DNA of 61,777 bases. Origin: Paraburkholderia aspalathi (lineage in GTDB: Bacteria; Pseudomonadota; Gammaproteobacteria; Burkholderiales; Burkholderiaceae). The notes beneath the pieces are model-generated. The model was not told where the DNA came from, ran no database searches, and saw only the letters and a program-made list of their open reading frames with translations. The stretch lies in contig NZ_FPBH01000047.1 of assembly GCF_900116445.1 (NCBI RefSeq), positions 1-61,777 on the forward strand. The letters are read 5' to 3'. The stretch's first letter is position 1; each line of letters starts with the position of its first letter. The translations under genes and the position numbers were made by a program. Shown here in pieces: positions 1 through 8,286 of the stretch.

Positions 1-119
1 AGATAAACCGGATTGCGCAGCCGTGCCGACAGATTCGGCGCGCGTTCGAGTTCGGTCTCGCGGGCCACGTCGTAGACGCGCGCGGTCAGGGTTTTCTTCA
101 GGTAGTCGTGGGAAGCCAT
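1..119 (-). CDS. ilvA: Threonine dehydratase IlvA, N-terminal part (cut by window edge)
   Basis: Reading the minus strand from the ATG at 117-119 gives MASHDYLKKTLTARVYDVAR followed by a stretch ending in SARLRNPVYL. This matches the N-terminus of proteobacterial biosynthetic threonine ammonia-lyase, the PLP enzyme that deaminates threonine to 2-oxobutanoate for isoleucine synthesis. Only 39 codons lie in the window, so the PLP lysine and the C-terminal ACT-like regulatory domains are not visible. The gene runs divergently from the large oxidoreductase at 635, with a 515-base spacer. The call rests on N-terminal similarity alone. Confidence 0.8.
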   Translation of the reverse strand, partial: MASHDYLKKTLTARVYDVARETELERAPNLSARLRNPVY

Positions 120-634
120 GCGGGTGGCGCGGTGCGCTTTGCGAGACGGGAAAGGGTCAATGATAGCGCCAACGGTGTGCACGCTGGCCCTCTGTGAACC
201 TTGGGCGTATCCCGGCGCGCCGCCGGTAAAGCCCAACCCGACCGTCCGGTCGGAGAATCGATCGTATGCGCTCGAGACCGCCGTTCAGGACAAAAACGCC
301 AAAAGTCCTGCCACAACCCTGATTTCAGGCGTCAACGCGTGGCGGGATCATGGGGTAGAATTCCATTTTGGAATAAGGATCGGAAGATGCACTGGCAGCC
401 TCGGATCGCCCACTTGATGCCCGTCCCGCGTGAGTCTTGCCCCGCGGCGGAGCGTCACGTCCGCCACGCGCGATCGTGTAGCTGTCTCTGAGCGCCGTGA
501 AGCGACTGATGTGGGTAGGCCGTCGGTTGCGCTTCGCTCCCCTAGAAGATTTCCAGCATTGCGCCCCACGCGCACCGTCCGCCGACGCCTCACAGAGATG
601 AGCGCGCCCGGTTGACCCACCGAGTCGTCCGAAC
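120..634. other. Intergenic region between ilvA and the FAD/Fe-S oxidoreductase
   Basis: No convincing gene is present; short frames here lack ribosome-binding sites and recognisable protein character. The region should carry the divergent promoters. A -10-like TAGAAT lies at 356-361 on the plus strand, but no good -35 sits at the right distance. A small inverted repeat CCGACC-N4-GGTCGG lies at 238-253. The 270 bases between the TAGAAT and the next gene would make a long 5' leader. Confidence 0.4.
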
Positions 635-3600
635 ATGAACGCACCTCAAGTTTTCGATCCGCACGGGGCCGCCACTGCGGTGGCCGCCGATCCCGAAGCG
701 CGTCTGCGCGAAATTCCCTATAACTACACGTCGTTTTCCGACCGCGAAATCGTTATCCGTCTGCTCGGCGACGAAGCCTGGGCGGCCTTGGCCGAACTGC
801 GCGCGGAACGCCGCACCGGCCGCTCGGCACGGATGCTGTACGAAGTGCTCGGCGACATCTGGGTCGTACGCCGCAATCCTTACCTGCAAGACGACCTGCT
901 CGACAATCCGAAACGCCGCGCGCTGCTGATCGAGGCGCTGCATCACCGTCTGAGCGAGATTGAGAAGCGCCGTCGCGCCGATCTGGTCGAGCACGGCGAT
1001 GAAGCGGGCGTCGATCGGGCCGCTCGCGTCGAAACGCTGGTGGCGGCTGCTCGCCGTGCCGTCGACGATTTCGAGAGCGAATTCCAGAAGACCTTCGATC
1101 TGCGCCGTCGCGCGAACAAGGTGCTGGGCAAGGTTACGGAAAAAGACAACATCAAGTTCGACGGCTTGTCCCGCGTCTCGCATGTGACGGATGCGACCGA
1201 CTGGCGCGTCGAGTACCCGTTCGTCGTGCTCACGCCGGATACCGAGGCCGAGATCGCCGGCATGATCAAGGCGTGTTTCGAGCTCGGTCTGACCGTGATT
1301 CCGCGCGGAGGCGGCACGGGCTATACGGGCGGCGCGGTGCCGCTCACGCCGTTTTCGGCCGTCATCAACACTGAAAAGCTCGAACAACTGGGCGCGGTCG
1401 AGATGACCGAACTGCCGGGCGTCGAGCGTAAGGTGGCGACGATTTTCTCCGGCGCGGGCGTGGTCACACGCCGCGTGACCGAAGCGGCCGAGCAGGCCGG
1501 CTTCGTGTTCGCGGTCGATCCGACCTCGCTGGATGCATCCTGCGTCGGCGGCAACGTCGCGATGAACGCGGGCGGCAAGAAGGCGGTGTTGTGGGGCACG
1601 GCGCTCGACAACCTCGCCTGGTGGCGCATGGTCGACCCGGAAGGGAACTGGCTCGAAGTTACGCGTCTAGACCACAACCTCGGCAAGATCCACGATATCG
1701 AAGTCGCGCGTTTCGAGCTGAAGTGGTTCGACGGCAGCCACGCGCCAGGCGAAAAGCTGCTGCGCACGGAATCGCTCAACATCAAGGGTCGCGTGTTCCG
1801 TAAGGAAGGTCTCGGCAAGGACGTGACCGACAAATTCCTGGCCGGTTTGCCAGGTGTGCAGAAAGAAGGCTGCGACGGCTTGATTACGTCGGCGCGCTGG
1901 GTGCTGCACAAGATGCCGGCGCATACGCGCACGGTCTGCCTCGAGTTCTTCGGCCAGGCCCGTGAAGCGATCCCGAGCATCGTCGAGATCAAGGACTATC
2001 TGTTCGAAACGTCGAAGCAGGGCGGCGCGATTCTCGCCGGCCTCGAGCATCTGGACGAGCGCTATCTGCGCGCGGTCGGCTACGCGACCAAGAGCAAGCG
2101 CAACGCGTTTCCGAAGATGGTGCTGATCGGCGACATCGTCGGCGACGATGCGGACGCGGTCGCACAAGCGACCTCGGAAGTCGTGCGCATGGCCAACGGT
2201 AAGAGCGGCGAAGGTTTCGTCGCCGTCAACGCCGAAGCGCGCAAGCGTTTCTGGCTTGACCGCAGCCGTACCGCCGCGATTGCCAAGCACACCAACGCGT
2301 TCAAGATCAACGAAGACGTGGTGATCCCGCTCAACCGGATGGGCGAGTACACCGACGGCATCGAACGCATCAATATCGAACTGTCGATCAAGAACAAGCT
2401 GCAACTAGTCGACGCACTCGAAACGTTCTTCAAGGGCGGCAAGCTGCCGCTCGGCAAGAGCGACGACGCCAACGAAATCCCGAGCGCGGAGTTGCTCGAA
2501 GATCGCGTGCAACAGGCGCTCGACGTTCTGAAGAAGGTGCGTACGCGCTGGGAATTCCTGCGCGACAAGCTCGATCTGTCCGTGCGTGAGGCGCAGCACT
2601 ATCTGGTCGGCCTCGGCTACGAAGGGCTGGCGGAGAAGTTTGCCGATCGCGCCGACGCGCAGCCGGATGCGACCGTGTTCCATATCACGCAAGACCGTAC
2701 GGTGCGCGTGTCGTGGAAGGCGGAGATCCGGGCTGAATTGCGCCAGATCTTCAACGGCGGCGAGTTCAAGCCGATCCTCGAAGAAGCGCAGGCGATTCAT
2801 AAGAAGGTCCTGCGTGGCCGCGTGTTCGTCGCGCTGCACATGCACGCGGGCGACGGCAACGTCCACACGAACCTGCCGGTCAACTCCGACAACTACGAGA
2901 TGCTGCAGGACGCCCACACGGCGGTCGCGCGCATCATGAAGCTGGCGCGTTCGCTCGACGGCGTGATTTCCGGCGAGCACGGCATCGGCATTACCAAGCT
3001 CGAATTCCTGACCGAGGAAGAGATCGGCGAATTCCGTGCGTACAAGCAGCGCGTCGATCCGCATGGCCGCTTCAACGCGGGCAAGCTGCTCGAAGGCGCC
3101 GACCTGCGCAACGCCTACACGCCGAGCTTTGGCCTGATGGGCTATGAATCGCTGATCATGCAGCAGTCCGACATCGGCGCGATTTCCGAGTCGATCAAGG
3201 ACTGTTTGCGTTGCGGCAAGTGCAAGCCGGTGTGCGCGACTCACGTGCCGCGCGCGAACCTGCTGTACAGCCCGCGCAACAAGATTCTTGCGACCTCCTT
3301 GCTGGTCGAGGCATTCCTGTACGAAGAGCAGACTCGCCGCGGCGTGTCGATCAAGCACTGGGATGAGTTCAACGACGTCGCCGATCACTGCACCGTCTGT
3401 CACAAATGCGTGACACCGTGCCCGGTGAAGATCGACTTCGGCGATGTGACGATGAACATGCGCAACCTGCTGCGCAAGATGGGCAAGAAGAAGTTCAATC
3501 CGGGCAACGCGGCCGGCATGTTCTTCCTGAACGCCACGAATCCGCAGACCATCAACCTCGCGCGTACCGCGATGATGGGCATCGGTTACAAGGCGCAGCG

Positions 3601-4729
3601 CCTCGGCAACGATGTGCTGAAGAAGTTCGCGAAGAAGCAGACGGCGCACCCGCCGGCAACCGTCGGCAAGCCGAAGGTCACGCAGCAGGTGATCCACTTC
3701 ATGAACAAGAAGATGCCGGGCAACCTGCCGAAGAAAACAGCACGCGCGCTGCTCGATATCGAGGACAACAAGATCGTCCCGATCATCCGCAATCCGAAGA
3801 CGACCACGGCCGATACGGAAGCGGTGTTCTACTTCCCGGGTTGCGGCTCCGAGCGGCTGTTCTCGCAAGTGGGTCTGGCGACGCAAGCGATGCTGTGGGA
3901 AGCGGGCGTGCAAACCGTGCTGCCGCCGGGCTATCTCTGCTGCGGCTACCCGCAGCGCGGCTCGGGTCAGTTCGACAAGGCCGAGCAGATCGTCACGGAT
4001 AACCGCGTGCTGTTCCACCGCGTCGCGAATACGCTGAACTATCTCGACATCAAGACGGTGGTGGTGTCGTGCGGCACGTGTTACGACCAGCTCGCCGGCT
4101 ACGAATTCGAGAAGATCTTCCCGGGCTGCCGGATCATCGACATTCACGAGTTCCTGCTCGAGAAGGGCATCAAGCTCGAAGGCGTGAACGGCGTGCGCTA
4201 CATGTATCACGACCCGTGCCACTCCCCGATCAAGACGATGGACCCGGTCAAGCTCGTCAATCAGCTGATGGGATCGGAGAAGGACGGCTACAAGATCGAG
4301 AAGAACGATCGCTGCTGTGGCGAATCCGGCACACTCGCGGTGACGCGCCCGGACATTTCGACGCAAGTCCGTTTCCGCAAGGAAGAGGAAATGCGCAAGG
4401 GCGCCGCGAAGCTGCGTGGCATTCCTCTCGTAGCCGAGGCGGGTGCGAATGGGATCAACGCGGCTAATGCATCGGCCGGCGCGGCGGGTGCGCCGGATGG
4501 CTCCGTGCTCAAGGCGGGCGACGGGCCGCAACCGAACGGCGCCACTGAGGTGAAGATCCTCACGAGCTGCCCGTCCTGCCTGCAAGGCCTGTCGCGCTAT
4601 AACGAGGACGCGGGCACCGAGGCGGATTACATCGTCGTCGAAATGGCGCGTCACGTGCTGGGCGAAGACTGGATGGCGGATTACGTCCAGCGGGCGAACA
4701 ATGGCGGAATCGAGCGCGTGCTGGTTTAA
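635..4729 (+). CDS. Giant FAD-linked oxidase fused to ferredoxin and CCG domains (DUF3683 family)
   Basis: 1364 residues. The N-terminal ~190 residues match the DUF3683 region. A FAD_binding_4 domain follows, with the flavin pyrophosphate loop RGGGTGYTGG near 224-233, then the FAD-oxidase C-terminal domain. Two [4Fe-4S] ferredoxin motifs follow: CxxCxxCxxxC at C857/860/863/867 and C919/922/925/929. The C-terminus has two CCG-type heterodisulfide-reductase modules (CC at 1102-1103 and RCCGES further on). This is GlcD/Dld-like and GlcF/GlpC-like material in one chain, so oxidation of a 2-hydroxyacid such as D-lactate or glycolate, with electrons passed to quinone, is the likely chemistry; the substrate is not deducible. 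There is no signal peptide or clear membrane segment. The HIT gene starts 34 bases downstream. Confidence 0.9.
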   Translation: MNAPQVFDPHGAATAVAADPEARLREIPYNYTSFSDREIVIRLLGDEAWAALAELRAERRTGRSARMLYEVLGDIWVVRRNPYLQDDLLDNPKRRALLIEALHHRLSEIEKRRRADLVEHGDEAGVDRAARVETLVAAARRAVDDFESEFQKTFDLRRRANKVLGKVTEKDNIKFDGLSRVSHVTDATDWRVEYPFVVLTPDTEAEIAGMIKACFELGLTVIPRGGGTGYTGGAVPLTPFSAVINTEKLEQLGAVEMTELPGVERKVATIFSGAGVVTRRVTEAAEQAGFVFAVDPTSLDASCVGGNVAMNAGGKKAVLWGTALDNLAWWRMVDPEGNWLEVTRLDHNLGKIHDIEVARFELKWFDGSHAPGEKLLRTESLNIKGRVFRKEGLGKDVTDKFLAGLPGVQKEGCDGLITSARWVLHKMPAHTRTVCLEFFGQAREAIPSIVEIKDYLFETSKQGGAILAGLEHLDERYLRAVGYATKSKRNAFPKMVLIGDIVGDDADAVAQATSEVVRMANGKSGEGFVAVNAEARKRFWLDRSRTAAIAKHTNAFKINEDVVIPLNRMGEYTDGIERINIELSIKNKLQLVDALETFFKGGKLPLGKSDDANEIPSAELLEDRVQQALDVLKKVRTRWEFLRDKLDLSVREAQHYLVGLGYEGLAEKFADRADAQPDATVFHITQDRTVRVSWKAEIRAELRQIFNGGEFKPILEEAQAIHKKVLRGRVFVALHMHAGDGNVHTNLPVNSDNYEMLQDAHTAVARIMKLARSLDGVISGEHGIGITKLEFLTEEEIGEFRAYKQRVDPHGRFNAGKLLEGADLRNAYTPSFGLMGYESLIMQQSDIGAISESIKDCLRCGKCKPVCATHVPRANLLYSPRNKILATSLLVEAFLYEEQTRRGVSIKHWDEFNDVADHCTVCHKCVTPCPVKIDFGDVTMNMRNLLRKMGKKKFNPGNAAGMFFLNATNPQTINLARTAMMGIGYKAQRLGNDVLKKFAKKQTAHPPATVGKPKVTQQVIHFMNKKMPGNLPKKTARALLDIEDNKIVPIIRNPKTTTADTEAVFYFPGCGSERLFSQVGLATQAMLWEAGVQTVLPPGYLCCGYPQRGSGQFDKAEQIVTDNRVLFHRVANTLNYLDIKTVVVSCGTCYDQLAGYEFEKIFPGCRIIDIHEFLLEKGIKLEGVNGVRYMYHDPCHSPIKTMDPVKLVNQLMGSEKDGYKIEKNDRCCGESGTLAVTRPDISTQVRFRKEEEMRKGAAKLRGIPLVAEAGANGINAANASAGAAGAPDGSVLKAGDGPQPNGATEVKILTSCPSCLQGLSRYNEDAGTEADYIVVEMARHVLGEDWMADYVQRANNGGIERVLV

Positions 4730-4763
4730 TGGCACGACTGACGATTTTTGCCTGAGGACGACG

Positions 4764-5192
4764 ATGGAATGCGTTTTTTGCCGTGAAGATGGCGGCGATG
4801 TGCTGTGGCAGGACGACACCCTGCGTGTCGTCCTCGCCGACGAACACGACTACCCGGGCTTTTGCCGGGTGATCTGGAACAAGCATGTCGCTGAGTTTTC
4901 CGATCTCGCCGAGACCGACCGCGATCGCGTGATGCAGGCCGTGTATGCGGTCGAGCGTGCGATCCGGCGCATTCTCCAGCCGGTGAAGGTCAACCTGGCG
5001 AGCCTCGGCAACCAGGTGCCGCACGTGCATTGGCATGTGATTCCGCGTTTTTCGAACGACGCTCATTTCCCGCTGCCGATCTGGGCGCCGCGCCAACGCA
5101 CGGTGTCCGAAGCCATGCTGTCGTCGCGCCGCGCGCAAGCTACCCTGCTGCGCGAAGCCGTGCGGCAAGAAATCGAACAGGCGTTTGGCTGA
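4764..5192 (+). CDS. HIT family nucleotide-binding hydrolase
   Basis: 142 residues. It has the histidine triad HVHWHVIP with H87, H89 and H91 near the C-terminal half, and an N-terminal CVFC pair typical of the bacterial HIT subgroup. HIT proteins hydrolyse nucleotide phosphoramidates or dinucleoside polyphosphates; the physiological substrate is unknown here. The ATG at 4764 is preferred over an upstream in-frame ATG at 4701 that overlaps the previous gene, because GAGGACGACG precedes it and the family starts at this ECVFC motif. It sits between the oxidoreductase and the DUF971/ubiE genes and may be co-transcribed with them. Confidence 0.92.
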   Translation: MECVFCREDGGDVLWQDDTLRVVLADEHDYPGFCRVIWNKHVAEFSDLAETDRDRVMQAVYAVERAIRRILQPVKVNLASLGNQVPHVHWHVIPRFSNDAHFPLPIWAPRQRTVSEAMLSSRRAQATLLREAVRQEIEQAFG

Positions 5193-5251
5193 ACGGTTCA
5201 AACCTGGCGTTCAGCGCCAGAGGCGGCCCGGCGCTTTCTAATGAGGTCAAT

Positions 5252-5665
5252 ATGAGTGGCTTGACTCGCGATACCCCGGTGCCGACCGGCGTGGTCGTGC
5301 ATTCCAAATCGCGCGTACTCGAATTGCAGTACGCAAATGGCGAAACGTATCGCCTGCCGTTCGAACTGCTGCGCGTGTATTCGCCGTCGGCAGAAGTGAT
5401 GGGCCACGGGCCCGGCCAGGAAACTTTGCAAACCGGTAAGCGCGACGTCACGATCACCATGATCGAAGGCGTCGGCAACTATGCGCTGCAGCCGACTTTC
5501 TCCGACGGACACGCCACCGGCATCTATTCCTGGGACCTGCTGCACGACATGGCTGTCCGTCAGGATGAACTTTGGCGCGACTATCTCGCCAAACTGGCAG
5601 CGGCCGGCGTCGACCGCGACGCCCCAATGGCGCCAGCCGGTGCTGCGCACGGGCACTGTCACTGA
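5252..5665 (+). CDS. DUF971 (gamma-butyrobetaine hydroxylase N-terminal-like) protein with His/Cys tail
   Basis: 137 residues, matching the GBBH-like N-terminal (DUF971) fold: the region LELQYANGETYRLPFELLRV and the later GIYSWDLLHDM are characteristic. In eukaryotes this domain fronts carnitine-pathway dioxygenases; in bacteria it stands alone, often near Fe-S or quinone genes. The C-terminus ends in AHGHCH, a cluster of three His and one Cys that could bind metal (inference). Start chosen at the ATG after AATGAGGTCAAT. It lies 67 bases before ubiE; a 7-bp hairpin (CGCCGCA/TGCGGCG, 5682-5699) sits in that gap. Exact role unknown. Confidence 0.88.
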   Translation: MSGLTRDTPVPTGVVVHSKSRVLELQYANGETYRLPFELLRVYSPSAEVMGHGPGQETLQTGKRDVTITMIEGVGNYALQPTFSDGHATGIYSWDLLHDMAVRQDELWRDYLAKLAAAGVDRDAPMAPAGAAHGHCH

Positions 5666-5732
5666 TACGATTCGCCCTGGTCGCCGCACTGATGCGGCGC
5701 AACATTTCAGAATACGCGAAAGGACGAGCGCG

Positions 5733-6464
5733 ATGAGCAAAACCCACTTCGGCTTTCAATCGGTCGACGAACAGGAAAAAGCGCAGAAGGTGGCGGGCGT
5801 GTTCCACTCGGTCGCCTCCAACTACGACTTGATGAACGACCTGATGTCGGGCGGGTTGCACCGGGCGTGGAAGATGTTCACGATCGCCCAGGCCAACGTC
5901 CGGCCGGGCTTCAAGGTGCTCGATATCGCGGGCGGCACGGGCGATCTCTCAAAGGCGTTCGCCAAACAGGCGGGCGACACCGGTGAAGTCTGGCACACCG
6001 ACATCAACGAATCGATGCTGCGCGTGGGCCGCGACCGCCTGCTGGATAAGGGCGTCATCACTCCGGCGCTGCTCTGCGACGCCGAAAAGATTCCTTTTCC
6101 GGACAATTACTTCGATGTAGTGACCGTGGCATTCGGCTTGCGCAACATGACGCACAAGGATGTGGCGCTCGCCGAGATGCGACGGGTGTTGAAGCCGGCA
6201 GGCCGTCTGCTGGTGCTGGAGTTCTCGAAGGTGTGGGATCCGCTTAAAAAGGTCTACGACGTCTATTCGTTCAAGGTGTTGCCGTGGCTCGGCGACCGGT
6301 TCGCGAAGGACGCCGAGAGCTACCGCTACCTGGCGGAATCGATCCGGATGCACCCGGATCAGGAAACTTTAAAAACAATGATGGAACAAGCGGGCCTGGA
6401 CGGCGTCAAATATTACAATTTGTCAGCTGGCGTGGTAGCTTTACATGTGGGGACCAAATACTAG
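5733..6464 (+). CDS. ubiE: Ubiquinone/menaquinone C-methyltransferase UbiE
   Basis: 243 residues, the usual UbiE length. It is a class I SAM methyltransferase that C-methylates the demethoxyubiquinol ring (and demethylmenaquinol where present). The SAM-binding glycine motif DIAGGTGDL starts at D64, and the UbiE signatures NDLMSGGLHRAWK and FGLRNMTHKD are both present. The ATG follows AAAGGACGAGCGCG, a good ribosome-binding site. Context supports the call: ubiJ and ubiB follow after one intervening gene. Confidence 0.97.
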   Translation: MSKTHFGFQSVDEQEKAQKVAGVFHSVASNYDLMNDLMSGGLHRAWKMFTIAQANVRPGFKVLDIAGGTGDLSKAFAKQAGDTGEVWHTDINESMLRVGRDRLLDKGVITPALLCDAEKIPFPDNYFDVVTVAFGLRNMTHKDVALAEMRRVLKPAGRLLVLEFSKVWDPLKKVYDVYSFKVLPWLGDRFAKDAESYRYLAESIRMHPDQETLKTMMEQAGLDGVKYYNLSAGVVALHVGTKY

Positions 6465-6502
6465 GGTTCCTAACCCATCGATTTTTAAAGGAAAGTACGA
6501 AA

Positions 6503-7495
6503 ATGTCCGATTCAGGTGTGTTATCTCCCCGTAAGGTTACGAGGTCATTGGTGAGAAGAATCGGACTGATCGCGATGGTCGGTCTGATCATGGCCGGCTC
6601 TCTCGCCTCGCTCGATGCGGAAGCCCGCCGCATGGGCGGCGGCCGTAGCATTGGCCGTCAGTCGAACACGGTTCAGCAACAGTCCGCTCCGTCACAACCT
6701 TCCCAAAGCAATCAGGCCATGCAGCAGCGCGCGCAGCCGGCACCGGCGCCCGCGCCGACTCCCGCCGCAGCGCCTAACCGCTCGCGCTGGCTCGGGCCGA
6801 TCGCCGGTCTTGCTGCCGGTCTCGGTATCGCCGCGCTGTTGTCGCACTTCGGTCTGGGCGGCGCGTTCGCCGGCGCCATGGCCAACATCATCGTGATCGC
6901 GGTCATCGCAATGATCGGCATCTGGCTGATCCGCCGCTTTATGGGTCGTAAGCGCGATACGTCGCAACCGGCGTACGCAGGCGGGGCTCCGTCGCTGAAT
7001 GCGGGCGGCACCGGCTATACCCAGGAGCCGCGTTACTCCGCTCCGCCCACCGGCTCGTACCTCGAACCGCAAGGCAACCCGCTGACCACGCCGTCCATCA
7101 ACGCTGCCCCGGCCGTGCCGGCCGGCTTCGATTCGGAAGCCTTCCTGCGCAACGCGAAGGTGTACTTCGTGCGCCTGCAAGCCGCGTGGGACGTCGGCAA
7201 CACGGAAGACATCCGCGAATTCACCACGCCGGAAATGTTCGCGGAAGTGAAGGTGGATCTGAACTCGCGCGGTGCCGAGTCCAATCAGACGGACGTGGTG
7301 CAACTGAATGCGGAGCTGCTGGGCGTCGAAGAACGTGCGTCCGAATACTTCGCCAGCGTGCGCTTCTCCGGTTTGATCCGCGAATCGGCGGGTGCGGCGG
7401 CTGAGCCGTTCGTCGAGGTCTGGAACCTGACGAAGGCGAACCGCCCCGGCGAAGGCTGGCTGCTGGCCGGCATTCAGCAGGTGGCACAGCACTGA
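6503..7495 (+). CDS. Tim44-like domain membrane protein
   Basis: 330 residues. A hydrophobic segment at ~18-38 could be a signal anchor. A low-complexity Gln/Pro/Ala stretch follows (~50-110), then two hydrophobic segments around 110-155 ending in a basic IRRFMGRKR, then a linker and a C-terminal Tim44-like fold (~215-330; FLRNAKVYFVRLQAAWDVGN, then the EVWNLTKANR region). The fold resembles that of mitochondrial Tim44 and ribosomal L45, but the bacterial function is not established. The start follows AAAGGAAAG. Its place between ubiE and ubiJ suggests a link to membrane-bound ubiquinone assembly (inference only). Confidence 0.88.
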   Translation: MSDSGVLSPRKVTRSLVRRIGLIAMVGLIMAGSLASLDAEARRMGGGRSIGRQSNTVQQQSAPSQPSQSNQAMQQRAQPAPAPAPTPAAAPNRSRWLGPIAGLAAGLGIAALLSHFGLGGAFAGAMANIIVIAVIAMIGIWLIRRFMGRKRDTSQPAYAGGAPSLNAGGTGYTQEPRYSAPPTGSYLEPQGNPLTTPSINAAPAVPAGFDSEAFLRNAKVYFVRLQAAWDVGNTEDIREFTTPEMFAEVKVDLNSRGAESNQTDVVQLNAELLGVEERASEYFASVRFSGLIRESAGAAAEPFVEVWNLTKANRPGEGWLLAGIQQVAQH

Positions 7496-7580
7496 GCCAG
7501 CGCTGCTTGCCCTGACTTTGCGCAAAGCATTGGCCGTTCGGCATAGCAAGCCGCGAAGCGAACGGACGTTACAATAGGAA

Positions 7581-7613
7581 CCCGCGCGGGCACCTCGCCC
7601 GCGCGGGTTTTTT
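7581..7613 (+). terminator. Rho-independent terminator after the Tim44-like gene
   Basis: Perfect 10-bp stem CCCGCGCGGG (7581-7590) / CCCGCGCGGG (7598-7607) with a 7-base loop, followed by six T. It lies between the Tim44-like gene and ubiJ, only 14 bases before the ubiJ ATG, so it may attenuate rather than fully stop transcription into ubiJ-ubiB. A -10-like TACAAT at 7570-7575 just upstream could serve ubiJ, but no -35 was found. Confidence 0.75.
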
Positions 7614-7626
7614 CTTGCCACTTTCA

Positions 7627-8271
7627 ATGACCCTCGCCGCCAAGCCCTTCGCTGCTGCTGTCAATCATCTGCTCGCCCGCGAATCGTGGGCTCGAGAGCG
7701 CCTCGCCCCTTACGCGGGCAAGACCGCCAGACTGTCCTGTCCGCCAGTCGTGCTGATGCTGCTGGTGCAACCCGACGGCTACCTCGGCGCGCTCGGCGAA
7801 ACCGATGCGCAACAATTCGATGTGACCATCTCGGTGCCGTCCGACGCGTTCCCGGCCTTCATGCAAGGCGGCCAGGCCGCCGTGATGAAGCACGTGAAGA
7901 TCGAAGGCGACGCCGAGTTTGCGACCGTGATCGCCAAGCTCGCCGAGCATCTGCGCTGGGAGCCCGAAGAAGATCTGGCGAAGCTGATCGGCGACGGTCC
8001 GGCATGGCGGGTGGCTTCGGTTGTGCGCACGGTCGGTGAACACGCGCGGCGTACCGGGCGCAACCTGCTCGACACCGCCGCCGAATATTTGCTCGACGAA
8101 AACCCGCAACTGGTGCGCCGCGCCGCGCTGGAAGACTTCAACGTCGAACTGGCCCGCGCCCGCGACGCTTTGGCGCGCGTGGAGAAGCGCATCGAGCGTC
8201 TTGAACAGAAGGTCGAAGCCCGCGGCGCAGATGCGCCGGGCGGCGCCGCCACGTCGCGCGGCACGCGCTAG
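7627..8271 (+). CDS. ubiJ: Ubiquinone biosynthesis accessory factor UbiJ (SCP2 domain)
   Basis: 214 residues. The N-terminal half is a sterol-carrier-protein-2-like lipid-binding domain (including the stretch FMQGGQAAVMKHVKIEGDAE), and the C-terminal ~70 residues form an Arg/Glu-rich amphipathic helix (LARVEKRIERLEQKVEA), as in UbiJ. UbiJ binds ubiquinone intermediates and organises the soluble Ubi metabolon. The ATG at 7627 is preferred over an in-frame TTG at 7615 that lies just after the terminator T-run. It is followed at 15 bases by ubiB. Confidence 0.93.
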   Translation: MTLAAKPFAAAVNHLLARESWARERLAPYAGKTARLSCPPVVLMLLVQPDGYLGALGETDAQQFDVTISVPSDAFPAFMQGGQAAVMKHVKIEGDAEFATVIAKLAEHLRWEPEEDLAKLIGDGPAWRVASVVRTVGEHARRTGRNLLDTAAEYLLDENPQLVRRAALEDFNVELARARDALARVEKRIERLEQKVEARGADAPGGAATSRGTR

Positions 8272-8286
8272 TCATCGGGCACAACT

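Noticed and set aside
430..615. Short plus-strand frame in the ilvA/oxidoreductase gap
   Set aside because: Arg/Ser/Pro-rich, no RBS, no homology recognised.
2405..4819. Long minus-strand open frame opposite the giant oxidoreductase
   Set aside because: It is the reverse strand of a clearly coding, motif-rich gene with no start context of its own.
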